In this document: piece after piece, positions 54,635 to 62,942 of the stretch
Layout: each line of letters opens with the position of its first letter
Numbering within the stretch: the first letter of the stretch is position 1
Source: Chryseobacterium sp.
Lineage (GTDB): Bacteria; Bacteroidota; Bacteroidia; Flavobacteriales; Weeksellaceae
NCBI GenBank assembly: GCA_027492795.1
Contig: JAPUEB010000006.1
Coordinates: 248,001 to 312,000, forward strand
DNA length: 64,000 nucleotides
Reading direction: 5' to 3'
The notes under the pieces: generated by a model
Told to the model about the DNA's origin: nothing
What the model saw: the letters and a program-made list of their open reading frames with translations, nothing else
Databases searched by the model: none
Position numbers and translations under genes: made by a program

Positions 54635-54667
54635 AAACCTTATAGGTTTCCGAAACCTATAAGGTTT
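54635..54667. repeat. Perfect 15-bp palindrome at the miaB end
   Basis: AAACCTTATAGGTTT and AAACCTATAAGGTTT with a three-base centre (CCG). The right arm contains the miaB stop codon and its last codons, so the repeat overlaps the coding end. It may terminate miaB transcription. Confidence 0.85.
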
Positions 54668-56099
54668 CCACCGTTCTCCCCAAAAGCGTTCCCTGCGTAT
54701 TTCCGTGAACAAAAACAGTCACAATGTCGCCTAATTTTTGTCCTTCTTCTTTATCGAAAACACAGACTGCGTTTTGGGAATTTCTTCCTTTCCATTGGTT
54801 TTCGTTCTTTTTGGAAGTGCCTTCAATCAAAATTTCATGATTTCTTCCAACATAAGATTCCATTCTTTTTCGGGAAAGTTCGCCTTGAAGCGCAATTACT
54901 TCGGTCAATCTTCTTTGTTTTATATCTGCAGGAACATCATCTTCCATTTTTTTGTGGGCGGGAGTTCCAGGTCTTTCGGAATAGGCAAACATATAACCGT
55001 AATCGTATTCCACTTCTCGCATTAAACTCAAAGTCATTTGATGGTCTTCTTCAGTTTCGCCACAAAATCCTACAATCATATCTTGAGAAAATGCAATTTC
55101 GGGCATTATTTCTTTAGCCTTGTTAATTAAATTTAAATATTCCTCACGAGTATGTTGACGATTCATTTTTTCCAAAATCCGGTCGCTTCCGCTTTGAACA
55201 GGAAGATGAATGTATTTGCAGATATTATCGTGTTTCGCCATCACTTCAAAAACATCCGTCGTCATATCGTGAGGATTGGAAGTGGAGAAACGAATTCTCA
55301 TTTCGGGAACTACAGTTGCAACCATATCAAGCAATTGTGCAAAATTTACAGCCGTTAATTTCTGTAAATCGGAAGCGTTTTTAAAATCTTTTTTAGCTCC
55401 ACCGCCAAACCAAAGGTAAGAGTCTACGTTTTGACCAAGAAGTGTGATTTCTTTGTAACCGTTTTCCCACAAATCTTTACATTCTTCAATAATCGAATGC
55501 GGGTCACGACTTCTTTCACGACCGCGCGTAAACGGAACCACGCAAAATGTACACATATTATCGCAACCACGAGTAATGGTAACGAACGCTGTGACGCCAT
55601 TTCCGCCTAAACGAACGGGATTGATATCTGCGTAAGTTTCTTCTTTTGAGAGGATTACGTTAATGGCGTCTCTTCCGTCTTCGGTTTGAGCCAAAAGATT
55701 CGGTAAATCTCTGTAAGCATCGGGACCGACAACCAAATCCACCAAATGTTCTTCTTCCAAAAATTTGGTTTTTAAACGTTCTGCCATACAACCAAGAACA
55801 CCGACAGTAAGGTTTGGATTGGATTTTTTCTGATTTTTAAATTGCGAAAGTCGCATCCTTACGGTTTGTTCCGCTTTTTCACGGATTGAACACGTATTTA
55901 AAAGAATTAAATCGGCTTCTTCAACATTCAAAGTGGTATTATAACCTTGTTCATTGAGAATAGAAGCCACGATTTCAGAATCGGAGAAATTCATTTGGCA
56001 GCCGTAACTTTCCAAAAATAATTTTTTAGAATTTTCAGGTTTTTCAGCGATGGCAAATGCTTCGCCTTGTTTGGTTTCGTCTATGTATTTTTCTTGCAC
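54657..56099 (-). CDS. miaB: tRNA-2-methylthio-N6-dimethylallyladenosine synthase MiaB
   Basis: A radical-SAM methylthiotransferase of 480 residues acting on i6A37 of tRNA. The UPF0004 domain has [15 protein letters not shown] and [17 protein letters not shown]; the radical-SAM site is [23 protein letters not shown] (C-x3-C-x2-C); a TRAM domain closes the protein ([16 protein letters not shown]). Its promoter box lies about 77 bp upstream. Confidence 0.96.
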   Translation of the reverse strand: MQEKYIDETKQGEAFAIAEKPENSKKLFLESYGCQMNFSDSEIVASILNEQGYNTTLNVEEADLILLNTCSIREKAEQTVRMRLSQFKNQKKSNPNLTVGVLGCMAERLKTKFLEEEHLVDLVVGPDAYRDLPNLLAQTEDGRDAINVILSKEETYADINPVRLGGNGVTAFVTITRGCDNMCTFCVVPFTRGRERSRDPHSIIEECKDLWENGYKEITLLGQNVDSYLWFGGGAKKDFKNASDLQKLTAVNFAQLLDMVATVVPEMRIRFSTSNPHDMTTDVFEVMAKHDNICKYIHLPVQSGSDRILEKMNRQHTREEYLNLINKAKEIMPEIAFSQDMIVGFCGETEEDHQMTLSLMREVEYDYGYMFAYSERPGTPAHKKMEDDVPADIKQRRLTEVIALQGELSRKRMESYVGRNHEILIEGTSKKNENQWKGRNSQNAVCVFDKEEGQKLGDIVTVFVHGNTQGTLLGRTVETL

Positions 56100-56175
56100 A
56101 ATTTTAATTTAAATTTCAAAATTCCGAATTCAAAATTTTGAATGTTGAATCAGGAATTTGGAAGAGTTTAGTGTG

Positions 56176-56183
56176 CAAAGATA
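56176..56183 (-). promoter_or_regulatory. -7 box before miaB
   Basis: TATCTTTG on the minus strand, about 77 bp before the miaB ATG and just beyond the terminator of the AbiF-linked RNA unit. Confidence 0.5.
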
Positions 56184-56206
56184 ATAAAACTGTGACAGAA
56201 TGGCAG

Positions 56207-56306
56207 AAAAAAATACTCGGAGCAAGTCCGAGTATTAAAGTAATATTTTAAAGTGCCGCACAAATGTTAAAATTAGTGGTGCACTGACAGTATTTTATAC
56301 AAATAC
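56207..56306 (-). ncRNA. Candidate structured RNA downstream of abiF
   Basis: A unit of about 100 nt. From a strong promoter (56311-56342) the minus strand gives hairpin AGTATTT-GTATA-AAATACT (56307-56289), a longer stem AGTGC / GCACT with inner CAC / GTG (56285-56252), then a terminator: AATACTCGGA / TCCGAGTATT with a GCAAG-type loop (56236-56212) and seven U. The first hairpin and the terminator share the AATACT / AGTATT arm sequence, so alternative pairing is possible. I see no open frame of useful length. RNAs linked to AbiF genes have been described; a match has not been tested. Confidence 0.55.
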
Positions 56307-56310
56307 TATG

Positions 56311-56342
56311 CAAATATATAACACTATTTATATATAATACAA
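56311..56342 (-). promoter_or_regulatory. Promoter of the abiF-linked RNA (TTG-N21-TATATTTG)
   Basis: TTG (56342-56340) and TATATTTG (56318-56311) on the minus strand, 21 bp apart, lie inside the otherwise extremely AT-rich stretch just after the abiF stop. Confidence 0.65.
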
Positions 56343-56364
56343 ATATATGTACATATATTTATAT

Positions 56365-57237
56365 TCATTTATACATATAATTTATTTCATTCTCAATTAT
56401 TCTTTTAACAAAACCATCATTTCTGTATTTTTCAAATAATTGATTAATTGAATTTTCTAAATCCTTTTCCCTATCAGTTGAAATTTTGTTTAAGAAAAAT
56501 AATATAACTTTAATAGATGAATCCAAAGACATCCTATCATTATTGTTAAATTCTAATTCGGGTATTTTTGAAATACCTTTAGGTACCTTTAAGTCAAAAA
56601 GAACTCCTCCATGCGCACAAGTGTTTCTTAACAACACCAAAGTTTCCATTAAACTAATAAACTTTGCTAAATTTTTTACACCATAAATATTCGTAATTCT
56701 TTCTTTTATATCATTATCATGTAAGTTTCTAAAGATTTTTAATATTACTCCAAATGTAAAAAACTCTAGTGTTTTCCAAGCAGGAGCATATTTATCGTTT
56801 AGATATTTTTGATGATGCTTTTTTATAGGCTTATTTGATTTTTTAAAATCGTCACTATAATACTTTTCAATATCCTTTATGAAATTTTGGTCAACAATTT
56901 TTGGGTCAATAAACCAAGTCGGAGAGGTTTTATATTTATTTGAAACATAATATACTAACTTAGTTCTAAAATTTATTTCTATACGATTAAGATATTTTGT
57001 TATGACATTTCGCAAATCAACGTCTAAATAATATAGATTAATTATATCAGAAAACTTTATTCCACTCAATAAATTATGATTATCATCAATAACAAATGGA
57101 TGCCAGTAGAATCCCAATCTATAATATCCAATGTCTAGCAATATTTCCTTTGCCTTATTCGGTTCTAAATCAATGGTCATTCCACGTTTCTCAAGCAAAG
57201 CAATTTGTTCATTGAAAGTTGTTGCTATATTTCCCAT
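56365..57237 (-). CDS. abiF: Abi family protein (Abi_2, AbiF/AbiD type)
   Basis: A 290-residue abortive-infection protein. The N-terminus has the family's GYYRLGFYWHPF (about residues 37-48); the C-terminus has LLRNTCAHGG with R204 and H209, the R-x4-H pattern of HEPN RNases. Abi_2 proteins block phage growth, in some cases as the toxin of an RNA-regulated pair. It is more AT-rich than its neighbours, 24 bp from lysA, and has a -7 box close to its ATG (57242-57249). Confidence 0.9.
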   Translation of the reverse strand: MGNIATTFNEQIALLEKRGMTIDLEPNKAKEILLDIGYYRLGFYWHPFVIDDNHNLLSGIKFSDIINLYYLDVDLRNVITKYLNRIEINFRTKLVYYVSNKYKTSPTWFIDPKIVDQNFIKDIEKYYSDDFKKSNKPIKKHHQKYLNDKYAPAWKTLEFFTFGVILKIFRNLHDNDIKERITNIYGVKNLAKFISLMETLVLLRNTCAHGGVLFDLKVPKGISKIPELEFNNNDRMSLDSSIKVILFFLNKISTDREKDLENSINQLFEKYRNDGFVKRIIENEINYMYK

Positions 57238-57241
57238 TTTC

Positions 57242-57249
57242 CAAAACTA
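57242..57249 (-). promoter_or_regulatory. -7 box before abiF
   Basis: TAGTTTTG on the minus strand, ending 5 bases before the ATG, so the message would be leaderless; it overlaps the gap after lysA. Confidence 0.45.
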
Positions 57250-57261
57250 CAAATTTTCAGT

Positions 57262-58461
57262 TTACAACACCTCCACCTGATTTTTCAGCAAATCCTCGAA
57301 TTCATCTCTTTTTCTAATCAAATGAGCTTTTCCTTCCAACCAAAGAACTTCAGCCGGCTTCAATCTTGAATTAAAATTGGAACTCATCTCAAAACCATAT
57401 GCTCCCGCGTTTCTGAAAACCAAAATATCGCCTTCTCGAACCTCGTTCAGTTTTCTATCCCATGCAAAAGTGTCTGTTTCACAGATGTTTCCTACAACGG
57501 TATAAATTCTTTCCGCTCCTTTGGGATTGGATAAATTTTCAATAATATGGTAAGAATCGTAAAACATTGGACGAATCAGGTGGTTGAAGCCTGAATTGAT
57601 GCCCGCAAAAACTGTCGCAGTTGTTTGTTTGATGACGTTTGTCTTCACCAAAAGATGCCCTGATTTTGAAACCAAAAATTTCCCCGGCTCAAACCAAAGT
57701 TCAAACTTCTTACCTGAACTTTTTGAAAACTCAGAAACTGCTTTTTCCACCTTTTTCCCTAAAGTTTTCACATCCGTTTCCATATCGCCTTCTTGATATG
57801 GTACTTTGAAACCACTTCCCATATCCAAATATTTCAGATTCGGGAAATTTTCAGCCAATTCGAACATGATTTCCAAGCCTTGCAGAAAAACATCGGGATC
57901 TTTGATTTCGCTTCCAGTATGCATGTGAAGACCTTCTACATTAATTCCGGTTGTTTTCATAACTCGCTCGATATGACGAAGTTGATGAATTGAAATTCCG
58001 AATTTGGAGTCGATGTGACCAGTAGAAATTTTATAATTTCCACCTGCAAAAATATGTGGATTAATCCTTACAAAAATTGGATAAGAATCGCCGTGTTTAT
58101 TTCCAAATTGTTCCAAAATCGACATATTATCGATATTGATATGCACTTTCAGCGACATTGCTTCTTCAATTTCCGCTAAGTCCACACAATTTGGAGTAAA
58201 AAGTATTTTTTTCGCCTCGAAACCTGCCTTTAAACCTAATTTTACCTCGTTGATAGAAACGCAATCAAGATTTCCGCCCAAACTTCTCACATATTTTAGA
58301 ATGTTGATGTTGGAAAGCGCTTTGCACGCATAGAAAAACTTTGTGTTTTTATGAAAGGAAGAAGTAAGTTTTTCGTATTGGGTTTTAATGCTTTCAGCAT
58401 CGTAAACATAAGTAGGAGTGTCGAATTGTTCGGCTATTTTTAATAAATCTTTGTTAGTCAT
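57262..58461 (-). CDS. lysA: Diaminopimelate decarboxylase
   Basis: A PLP enzyme that makes lysine from meso-diaminopimelate. The 399-residue protein has the PLP Lys in FFYACKALSN, HTGSEI, GSGFKVPY, the catalytic region FEPGKFLV, and GNICETDTFAW with the reactive Cys. Normal length. The AbiF gene lies 24 bp after it on the same strand. Confidence 0.96.
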   Translation of the reverse strand: MTNKDLLKIAEQFDTPTYVYDAESIKTQYEKLTSSFHKNTKFFYACKALSNINILKYVRSLGGNLDCVSINEVKLGLKAGFEAKKILFTPNCVDLAEIEEAMSLKVHINIDNMSILEQFGNKHGDSYPIFVRINPHIFAGGNYKISTGHIDSKFGISIHQLRHIERVMKTTGINVEGLHMHTGSEIKDPDVFLQGLEIMFELAENFPNLKYLDMGSGFKVPYQEGDMETDVKTLGKKVEKAVSEFSKSSGKKFELWFEPGKFLVSKSGHLLVKTNVIKQTTATVFAGINSGFNHLIRPMFYDSYHIIENLSNPKGAERIYTVVGNICETDTFAWDRKLNEVREGDILVFRNAGAYGFEMSSNFNSRLKPAEVLWLEGKAHLIRKRDEFEDLLKNQVEVL

Positions 58462-58536
58462 TTTGATGAGTTTGAAGTTTGAAGTCCGAAGACCGAAGAA
58501 AATTCACGAAGCAAAATTCGTGCATTAATGGCAAAA

Positions 58537-59763
58537 TCACTTCTGCGGCAAAGGAAAAATCTCAAAATCACCGCGCAAAAGCCCAAGTTTGAAGTCATTT
58601 TGCATATCAATTGTAGAAACCGGAAGGGAGATTTTCAATTTGTTGATTTTTGATCTTGATTGAATTTGCGTATGAAATTCATAAAAACCGTAACCTGTAA
58701 GTTTGCTGTTTTCGAAAATCAAAAACGTTTTTTCGCCTAAATTTCTTCCGGAAGTGGACCAGATTTCATTTCTCTTTTTTAAAGAAATCCTCTTTGTAAA
58801 CTCTTGAATGTCAGAAAAATTTTGAGTGGAATTAATATAACTCACTGCTTTCAATCCTTGTGTAAAGGATTTGAATTTAATCAATGCTTTTTCTGTTGGG
58901 TGAAGCGAGTTTTTTTCAACTAAATATTTTCCGTTGCGGTGATAAAGACCAAAATTTAAGGATTCTCGTTTTCGGATTCCCTTGGTTTTCATCAAAAGTT
59001 TTGCAACAATATCATTTCCGGCAAGTTCGTAATGAATTTGCTCCGTTTCCTCCTGAATTTTTTGAAAACGTTTTGATTTGGAGTTGAAGAGTTTTTTTGA
59101 AAATTTGTTGATATCATCCACAAAATCGCTAAAAAGAATTTTTCCTTTTTCGTCCTGAAAATACACAATTCCTTTTTCATTCGGCAGATCCTGCGTTAAT
59201 TCCCGAATTTTGTTGATGTAGGTTTTTGCGTTGGTTTCGTCGTGCTGCTTCTGGATAATCTCGTTATCAACATCTTTGGAAATCAACAATTTAAATAAAT
59301 CTAAAGTTGCTCTTGCGTCTCCTCCTGCTCTGTGATGATCCACCAAAGGAATTCCTAAAGATTTTACCAATTTCCCCAAAGAATAACTTTCCGCTTCCGG
59401 AATCATTTTTTTGGCTAAAGGAATCGTATCTAAAGTATTGATTTTGAAATCGTAACCAAGGCGTTTGAACTCTTGGCGAAGCATTCTGTAATCAAATTCG
59501 ATGTTATGACCCACCAAAGTTGTACCTTCCGTAATTTCCACCACTCTTTTGGCGATTTCGTGGAATTTTGGTGCGGTTTTCACCATTTTTGGAGTGATTT
59601 TGGTCAATTTTTGAACAAAATGGGTGATTTCTGCTTCGGGATTCACCAAGGAAAGAAACTGGTCAACAATTTCATGACCGTCGTATCTGAAAATAGCAAT
59701 ATCGATGATGCATTCCTTACGAAAACCACCTCCATTACTTTCTATATCTATTATGGAATACAT
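58537..59763 (-). CDS. DEDD exonuclease fused to a GIY-YIG-like domain
   Basis: A 408-residue protein. Residues 1-165 are a DnaQ-type 3-5-prime exonuclease: DIES (motif I), VGHNIEFDYRML (motif II), HHRAGGDARATLDLF (motif III with His-x4-Asp). About residues 193-280 resemble the UvrC/Cho GIY-YIG fold (DLPNEKGIVYFQDEKGKILFSDFVDDINK), but the GIY and YIG residues are degenerate and the catalytic Arg is not clear. This fusion is known from several Bacteroidota. The ATG at 59763 is preferred over the open frame above it, which is a repeat. Confidence 0.85.
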   Translation of the reverse strand: MYSIIDIESNGGGFRKECIIDIAIFRYDGHEIVDQFLSLVNPEAEITHFVQKLTKITPKMVKTAPKFHEIAKRVVEITEGTTLVGHNIEFDYRMLRQEFKRLGYDFKINTLDTIPLAKKMIPEAESYSLGKLVKSLGIPLVDHHRAGGDARATLDLFKLLISKDVDNEIIQKQHDETNAKTYINKIRELTQDLPNEKGIVYFQDEKGKILFSDFVDDINKFSKKLFNSKSKRFQKIQEETEQIHYELAGNDIVAKLLMKTKGIRKRESLNFGLYHRNGKYLVEKNSLHPTEKALIKFKSFTQGLKAVSYINSTQNFSDIQEFTKRISLKKRNEIWSTSGRNLGEKTFLIFENSKLTGYGFYEFHTQIQSRSKINKLKISLPVSTIDMQNDFKLGLLRGDFEIFPLPQK

Positions 59764-59845
59764 TTTTTTTGCTTTCGACAATCTGCTCAAGCTTTCGGCT
59801 ACCAAAATGCTGATAGCGAATAGCTGAAAGCTGATTGCTTATTTT
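59764..59845. repeat. GCTGAAAGCTGA-type word repeat
   Basis: Between the exonuclease and HerA-like genes: AATGCTGATAGCGAATAGCTGAAAGCTGATTGC. Similar words (GCAAATTGCTGAAAGCCGAAAGC) precede hflX at 2055-2090. Confidence 0.55.
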
Positions 59846-61372
59846 TTATCTTCTTCTTCCGCCCAAACCAAACATTCCCAAAATTGCTTTCGCTCCTTCT
59901 CTCATCAAAGTATTGGTGAATGTTCTTCCGGCTCTACTGGTTAAAACCTGTTCCACCATTCCCGGTTCTTCTTTTACAGGTTTTGTTTTCATGTCAGCCG
60001 GCGCATTTTGAACAGCTTGTTCCATTCTGGAAGTCAACATTTCGTAGGCAGAATCCTTGTTTACCGTGTTTTCATATTTTGCAACCAAGGCTGAACGCGA
60101 CGTTAAATCTGCAACTTCCGCATCGGTAAGAACATCCATTCTGGATTCTGGAGAAATTAAATAAGTGTCAACCAAAGGTGTAGGAATTCCCTTTTCGTCC
60201 AAAGCCGTAACAAAAGCTTCACCAATACCTAAATTTTGGATGAGCTGACCAGCATCATAAAATTCTGTAATTGGGTAATTTTCAACGGCTTTATCAATTT
60301 CTTTTCGGTCTTTTGCGGTAAAACCACGTAATGCGTGCTGAATTTTCAAACCTAATTGTGACAACACATTTTCTGGAACGTCACCTGGAATTTGTGTGAT
60401 GAAATAAATCCCAACTCCTTTGGAACGAATCAGTTTCACCATTGTTTCTATCTGTGAAAGAAGGGCTTTTGAGGCTTCGTTAAAAATTAAGTGCGCCTCA
60501 TCGATGAAGAGAACAAGTTTTGGTTTTCCTGCATCGCCTTCTTCTGGGAAAGTCATGTAAATTTCTGCAAAAAGCGAAAGCATAAACGTGGAAAAAAGCT
60601 GTGGCTGCGTCTGAATATTGGCAACTCTCAAAATATTTACCACTCCTTTTCCGTCTCTTTGCTGCAACAAATCGTGAACATCAAAACTCGGTTCACCAAA
60701 GAAATTAGTCGCACCTTGTTGTTCCAAAGCTACAATAGAACGTAGAATTGCACCTAAAGAAGCCGGAGCGATTGAACCGTAATTATTGGCCAAATCTGCT
60801 TTTCCTTGCGGATTATCGGTAACGTATTGTAGCACTTTTTTCAAATCCTCCAAATCAATCAGCGGCAAACCTTTGTCATCGCAATATTTAAAAACGATGG
60901 ACATGATACTTGCTTGCGTATCGTTCAGCAACAAAATTTTTGAAAGCAAAACTGGCCCGAATTCCGTAACGGTAGCGCGAAGTTTCACGCCTCTTTCGCC
61001 AGAAATCGTCATCAATTCCACCGGAAAACTCTGCGCTTCCCAATTGAGCTGTGTTTTTGCATAACGCTCATCAATAATGCTATTTCTTTGTCCAGCTTCT
61101 GCAATTCCGGAAAAATCTCCCTTAATATCCAGAACCAAAGACGGAACTCCTGCGTGCGAAAGCTGCTCCACAAAAACCTGTATTGTTTTGGTTTTCCCCG
61201 TTCCTGTTGCACCGGCAATTAATCCGTGTCGGTTGATGGTTTTCAGGGGAAGCGTAACGTTTACTTCCGGAACTACTTCGCCGTCGAAAATCCCTTTTCC
61301 AAGAACTATGTGTTCGCCTTTCGGAGTATATCTTGCGTTAAGATCTGCTATAAATTTTGCCTTGTCTGCCAT
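59846..61372 (-). CDS. HerA-like ATPase (DUF853)
   Basis: A 508-residue P-loop ATPase. Walker A is GATGTGKTKTIQ near residue 57, Walker B is LVLFIDEAHLIFNEA near 289, and the arginine-finger region is FITQIPGDVPENVLSQLG. It is the bacterial DUF853 branch related to HerA and VirB4 pumps; the physiological substrate is not established. The C-terminal GLGGRRR is basic. Confidence 0.92.
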   Translation of the reverse strand: MADKAKFIADLNARYTPKGEHIVLGKGIFDGEVVPEVNVTLPLKTINRHGLIAGATGTGKTKTIQVFVEQLSHAGVPSLVLDIKGDFSGIAEAGQRNSIIDERYAKTQLNWEAQSFPVELMTISGERGVKLRATVTEFGPVLLSKILLLNDTQASIMSIVFKYCDDKGLPLIDLEDLKKVLQYVTDNPQGKADLANNYGSIAPASLGAILRSIVALEQQGATNFFGEPSFDVHDLLQQRDGKGVVNILRVANIQTQPQLFSTFMLSLFAEIYMTFPEEGDAGKPKLVLFIDEAHLIFNEASKALLSQIETMVKLIRSKGVGIYFITQIPGDVPENVLSQLGLKIQHALRGFTAKDRKEIDKAVENYPITEFYDAGQLIQNLGIGEAFVTALDEKGIPTPLVDTYLISPESRMDVLTDAEVADLTSRSALVAKYENTVNKDSAYEMLTSRMEQAVQNAPADMKTKPVKEEPGMVEQVLTSRAGRTFTNTLMREGAKAILGMFGLGGRRR

Positions 61373-61522
61373 TTTTTTTTTGTTTATTTAATCAATTGAT
61401 AAAGGTAAAATTTTTTGAGAGAAAAATAAAATGAATTGAAATTATTGTTTTGAATAAAAAATGCTGACAAATATCACATTCCATTTGTGACCGCAATCAT
61501 AGACCTTCCAAAAGCCTTGCTT

Positions 61523-61530
61523 TATCTTTG
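61523..61530 (+). promoter_or_regulatory. -7 box before the copper locus
   Basis: TATCTTTG, 8 bases before the ATG at 61539; nearly leaderless. The usual upstream TTG is not clear. Confidence 0.45.
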
Positions 61531-61538
61531 TTCGTGAA

Positions 61539-61904
61539 ATGAAAGTATTCTTTTCGACCATATTATCTATAATTGTTTTCTTTGCGAGTTTCCAGAACTC
61601 TCTGGTTTTGTTGGATTATAATATCCACAGAGAGTTCTACGAAGCTCATTGCGTAAACAAAGGCAAGCCAGAAATGGAATGCCACGGAAAATGCGAAATG
61701 AAAAAACAGGCAGAAAAAAGCAATTCTCCTTTTAATATCGTGAAAACTGGAGCTTTTGATTTTCATTTCGTTCCAAATGCTTTGGTAGAGATTCCAAATC
61801 TTCAAAAAGACTTTCACAACAACCATCAGAAGATTTTTCATACTAATTTTCATCAAATCTTGAAGGGCTATCATCAGATTTTGCCCCATCCTCCACAAGT
61901 TTAG
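61539..61904 (+). CDS. Small Cys/His-rich exported protein, copper locus
   Basis: A 121-residue protein with a signal sequence or anchor (about 5-20), then EAHCVNKGKPEMECHGKCEMKKQ with Cys38, Cys48 and Cys52 (C-x9-C-x3-C) and nearby Met, and a His-rich tail (FHNNHQKIFHTNFHQILKGYHQILPH). No known enzyme fold. Soft-metal-friendly residues and position before a Met/His lipoprotein and a copper-like receptor suggest periplasmic copper handling. Similar proteins occur beside TonB receptors in Bacteroidota as I recall. Confidence 0.75.
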   Translation: MKVFFSTILSIIVFFASFQNSLVLLDYNIHREFYEAHCVNKGKPEMECHGKCEMKKQAEKSNSPFNIVKTGAFDFHFVPNALVEIPNLQKDFHNNHQKIFHTNFHQILKGYHQILPHPPQV

Positions 61905-62022
61905 GTTTTTATTGCAATTCGCTTTATTTCAATGAAATGAAGCCATATCAACTTGCTTTTTAAAGAAATTTTTTCTTTAGAAAATCCAACCTATTTACAC
62001 AATCAAAAAAAAACCTAAAAAA

Positions 62023-62877
62023 ATGAAATTTTCATTAAAAATATTATTCGCCATGCTTGCTATGGCTTTGTTTTTCACGTCTTGTAGAAACAACGATGAA
62101 CCCGTAACTCCGATAACCAACGAACTGGAAGGTTTGAAAAAAATAAAAGAATTCTCCAACAACACGCATATTATCGAGCTTTATTCTGCTTCCGGAACTA
62201 CGAGTTTAGGATATAACGATATAAAAATCCGCATCAAAAACAAAACCGACAATTCCTACGAGAAAAATGCAACAATCTCTTGGATGCCGGTAATGCACAT
62301 GACTTCAATGTCGCATTCCTGCCCAAAATCTACAGTTACGAAAGTGAGTAACGACGGTACTTTGTACAAAGGATACATTGTGTTTCAGATGCCCCAAAAT
62401 GCAACGGAATATTGGGATTTGAAAGTTGATTACACCATCAATGGAACAAATTACACCGCAACTTCTGTAATTGATGTTCCGGCGCAAACTAAAAAAACCG
62501 TAAACTCTTTCATGGGTTCCGATAACACGAGATATATTGTGGCTTATGTAGAGCCAAAAACTCCGAAAGTTGCTGTAAACGACCTTGTTGTAGGCGTTTG
62601 GAAAATGCAGGACATGATGAGTTTTCCCGTTGTGGACGGATATACTGTAAAAATTGATCCAAGAATGCCGAGTATGGGAAATCATTCGTCTCCAAATAAT
62701 GTTCATGCAACACAAAATGGCGCAGGAAACCTCTACAACGGAAAACTTTCTCTTACCATGACTGGTTACTGGAAAATAAATTTGCAGCTCGCAAATAATT
62801 CTGGAACTATTTTGAAAGGCGAAGAAATAACTGCAACAAACGAAGCAAGCAGCATTTTCTTCGAAATTGAATTCTAA
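62023..62877 (+). CDS. Lipoprotein with Met/His metal motifs (YtkA-like), copper locus
   Basis: A 284-residue lipoprotein (lipobox FFTSCRN, Cys21). Two similar beta domains follow: residues about 45-160 with MPVMHMTSMSHSCP (88-101) and about 170-284 with MPSMGNHSSPNN. The pattern of a beta sandwich with clustered Met and His resembles YtkA/CopC-type copper binders. It is 118 bp after the small Cys/His protein and 65 bp before the receptor gene. Confidence 0.82.
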   Translation: MKFSLKILFAMLAMALFFTSCRNNDEPVTPITNELEGLKKIKEFSNNTHIIELYSASGTTSLGYNDIKIRIKNKTDNSYEKNATISWMPVMHMTSMSHSCPKSTVTKVSNDGTLYKGYIVFQMPQNATEYWDLKVDYTINGTNYTATSVIDVPAQTKKTVNSFMGSDNTRYIVAYVEPKTPKVAVNDLVVGVWKMQDMMSFPVVDGYTVKIDPRMPSMGNHSSPNNVHATQNGAGNLYNGKLSLTMTGYWKINLQLANNSGTILKGEEITATNEASSIFFEIEF

Positions 62878-62942
62878 ATTTTTCCACTAAAAGCAAAGTT
62901 TCCGCAAAAAAAGAAGCTTTGCTTTTTTCAAATTTTAAAATC

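Noticed and set aside
54548-55117. 189-codon plus-strand frame within miaB
   Set aside because: Antisense to the MiaB C-terminus; no motif or promoter supports it.
57238-57261. Upstream RNA partner for abiF
   Set aside because: Only 24 bp separate lysA and abiF, too short for an RNA gene. The candidate RNA lies downstream instead.
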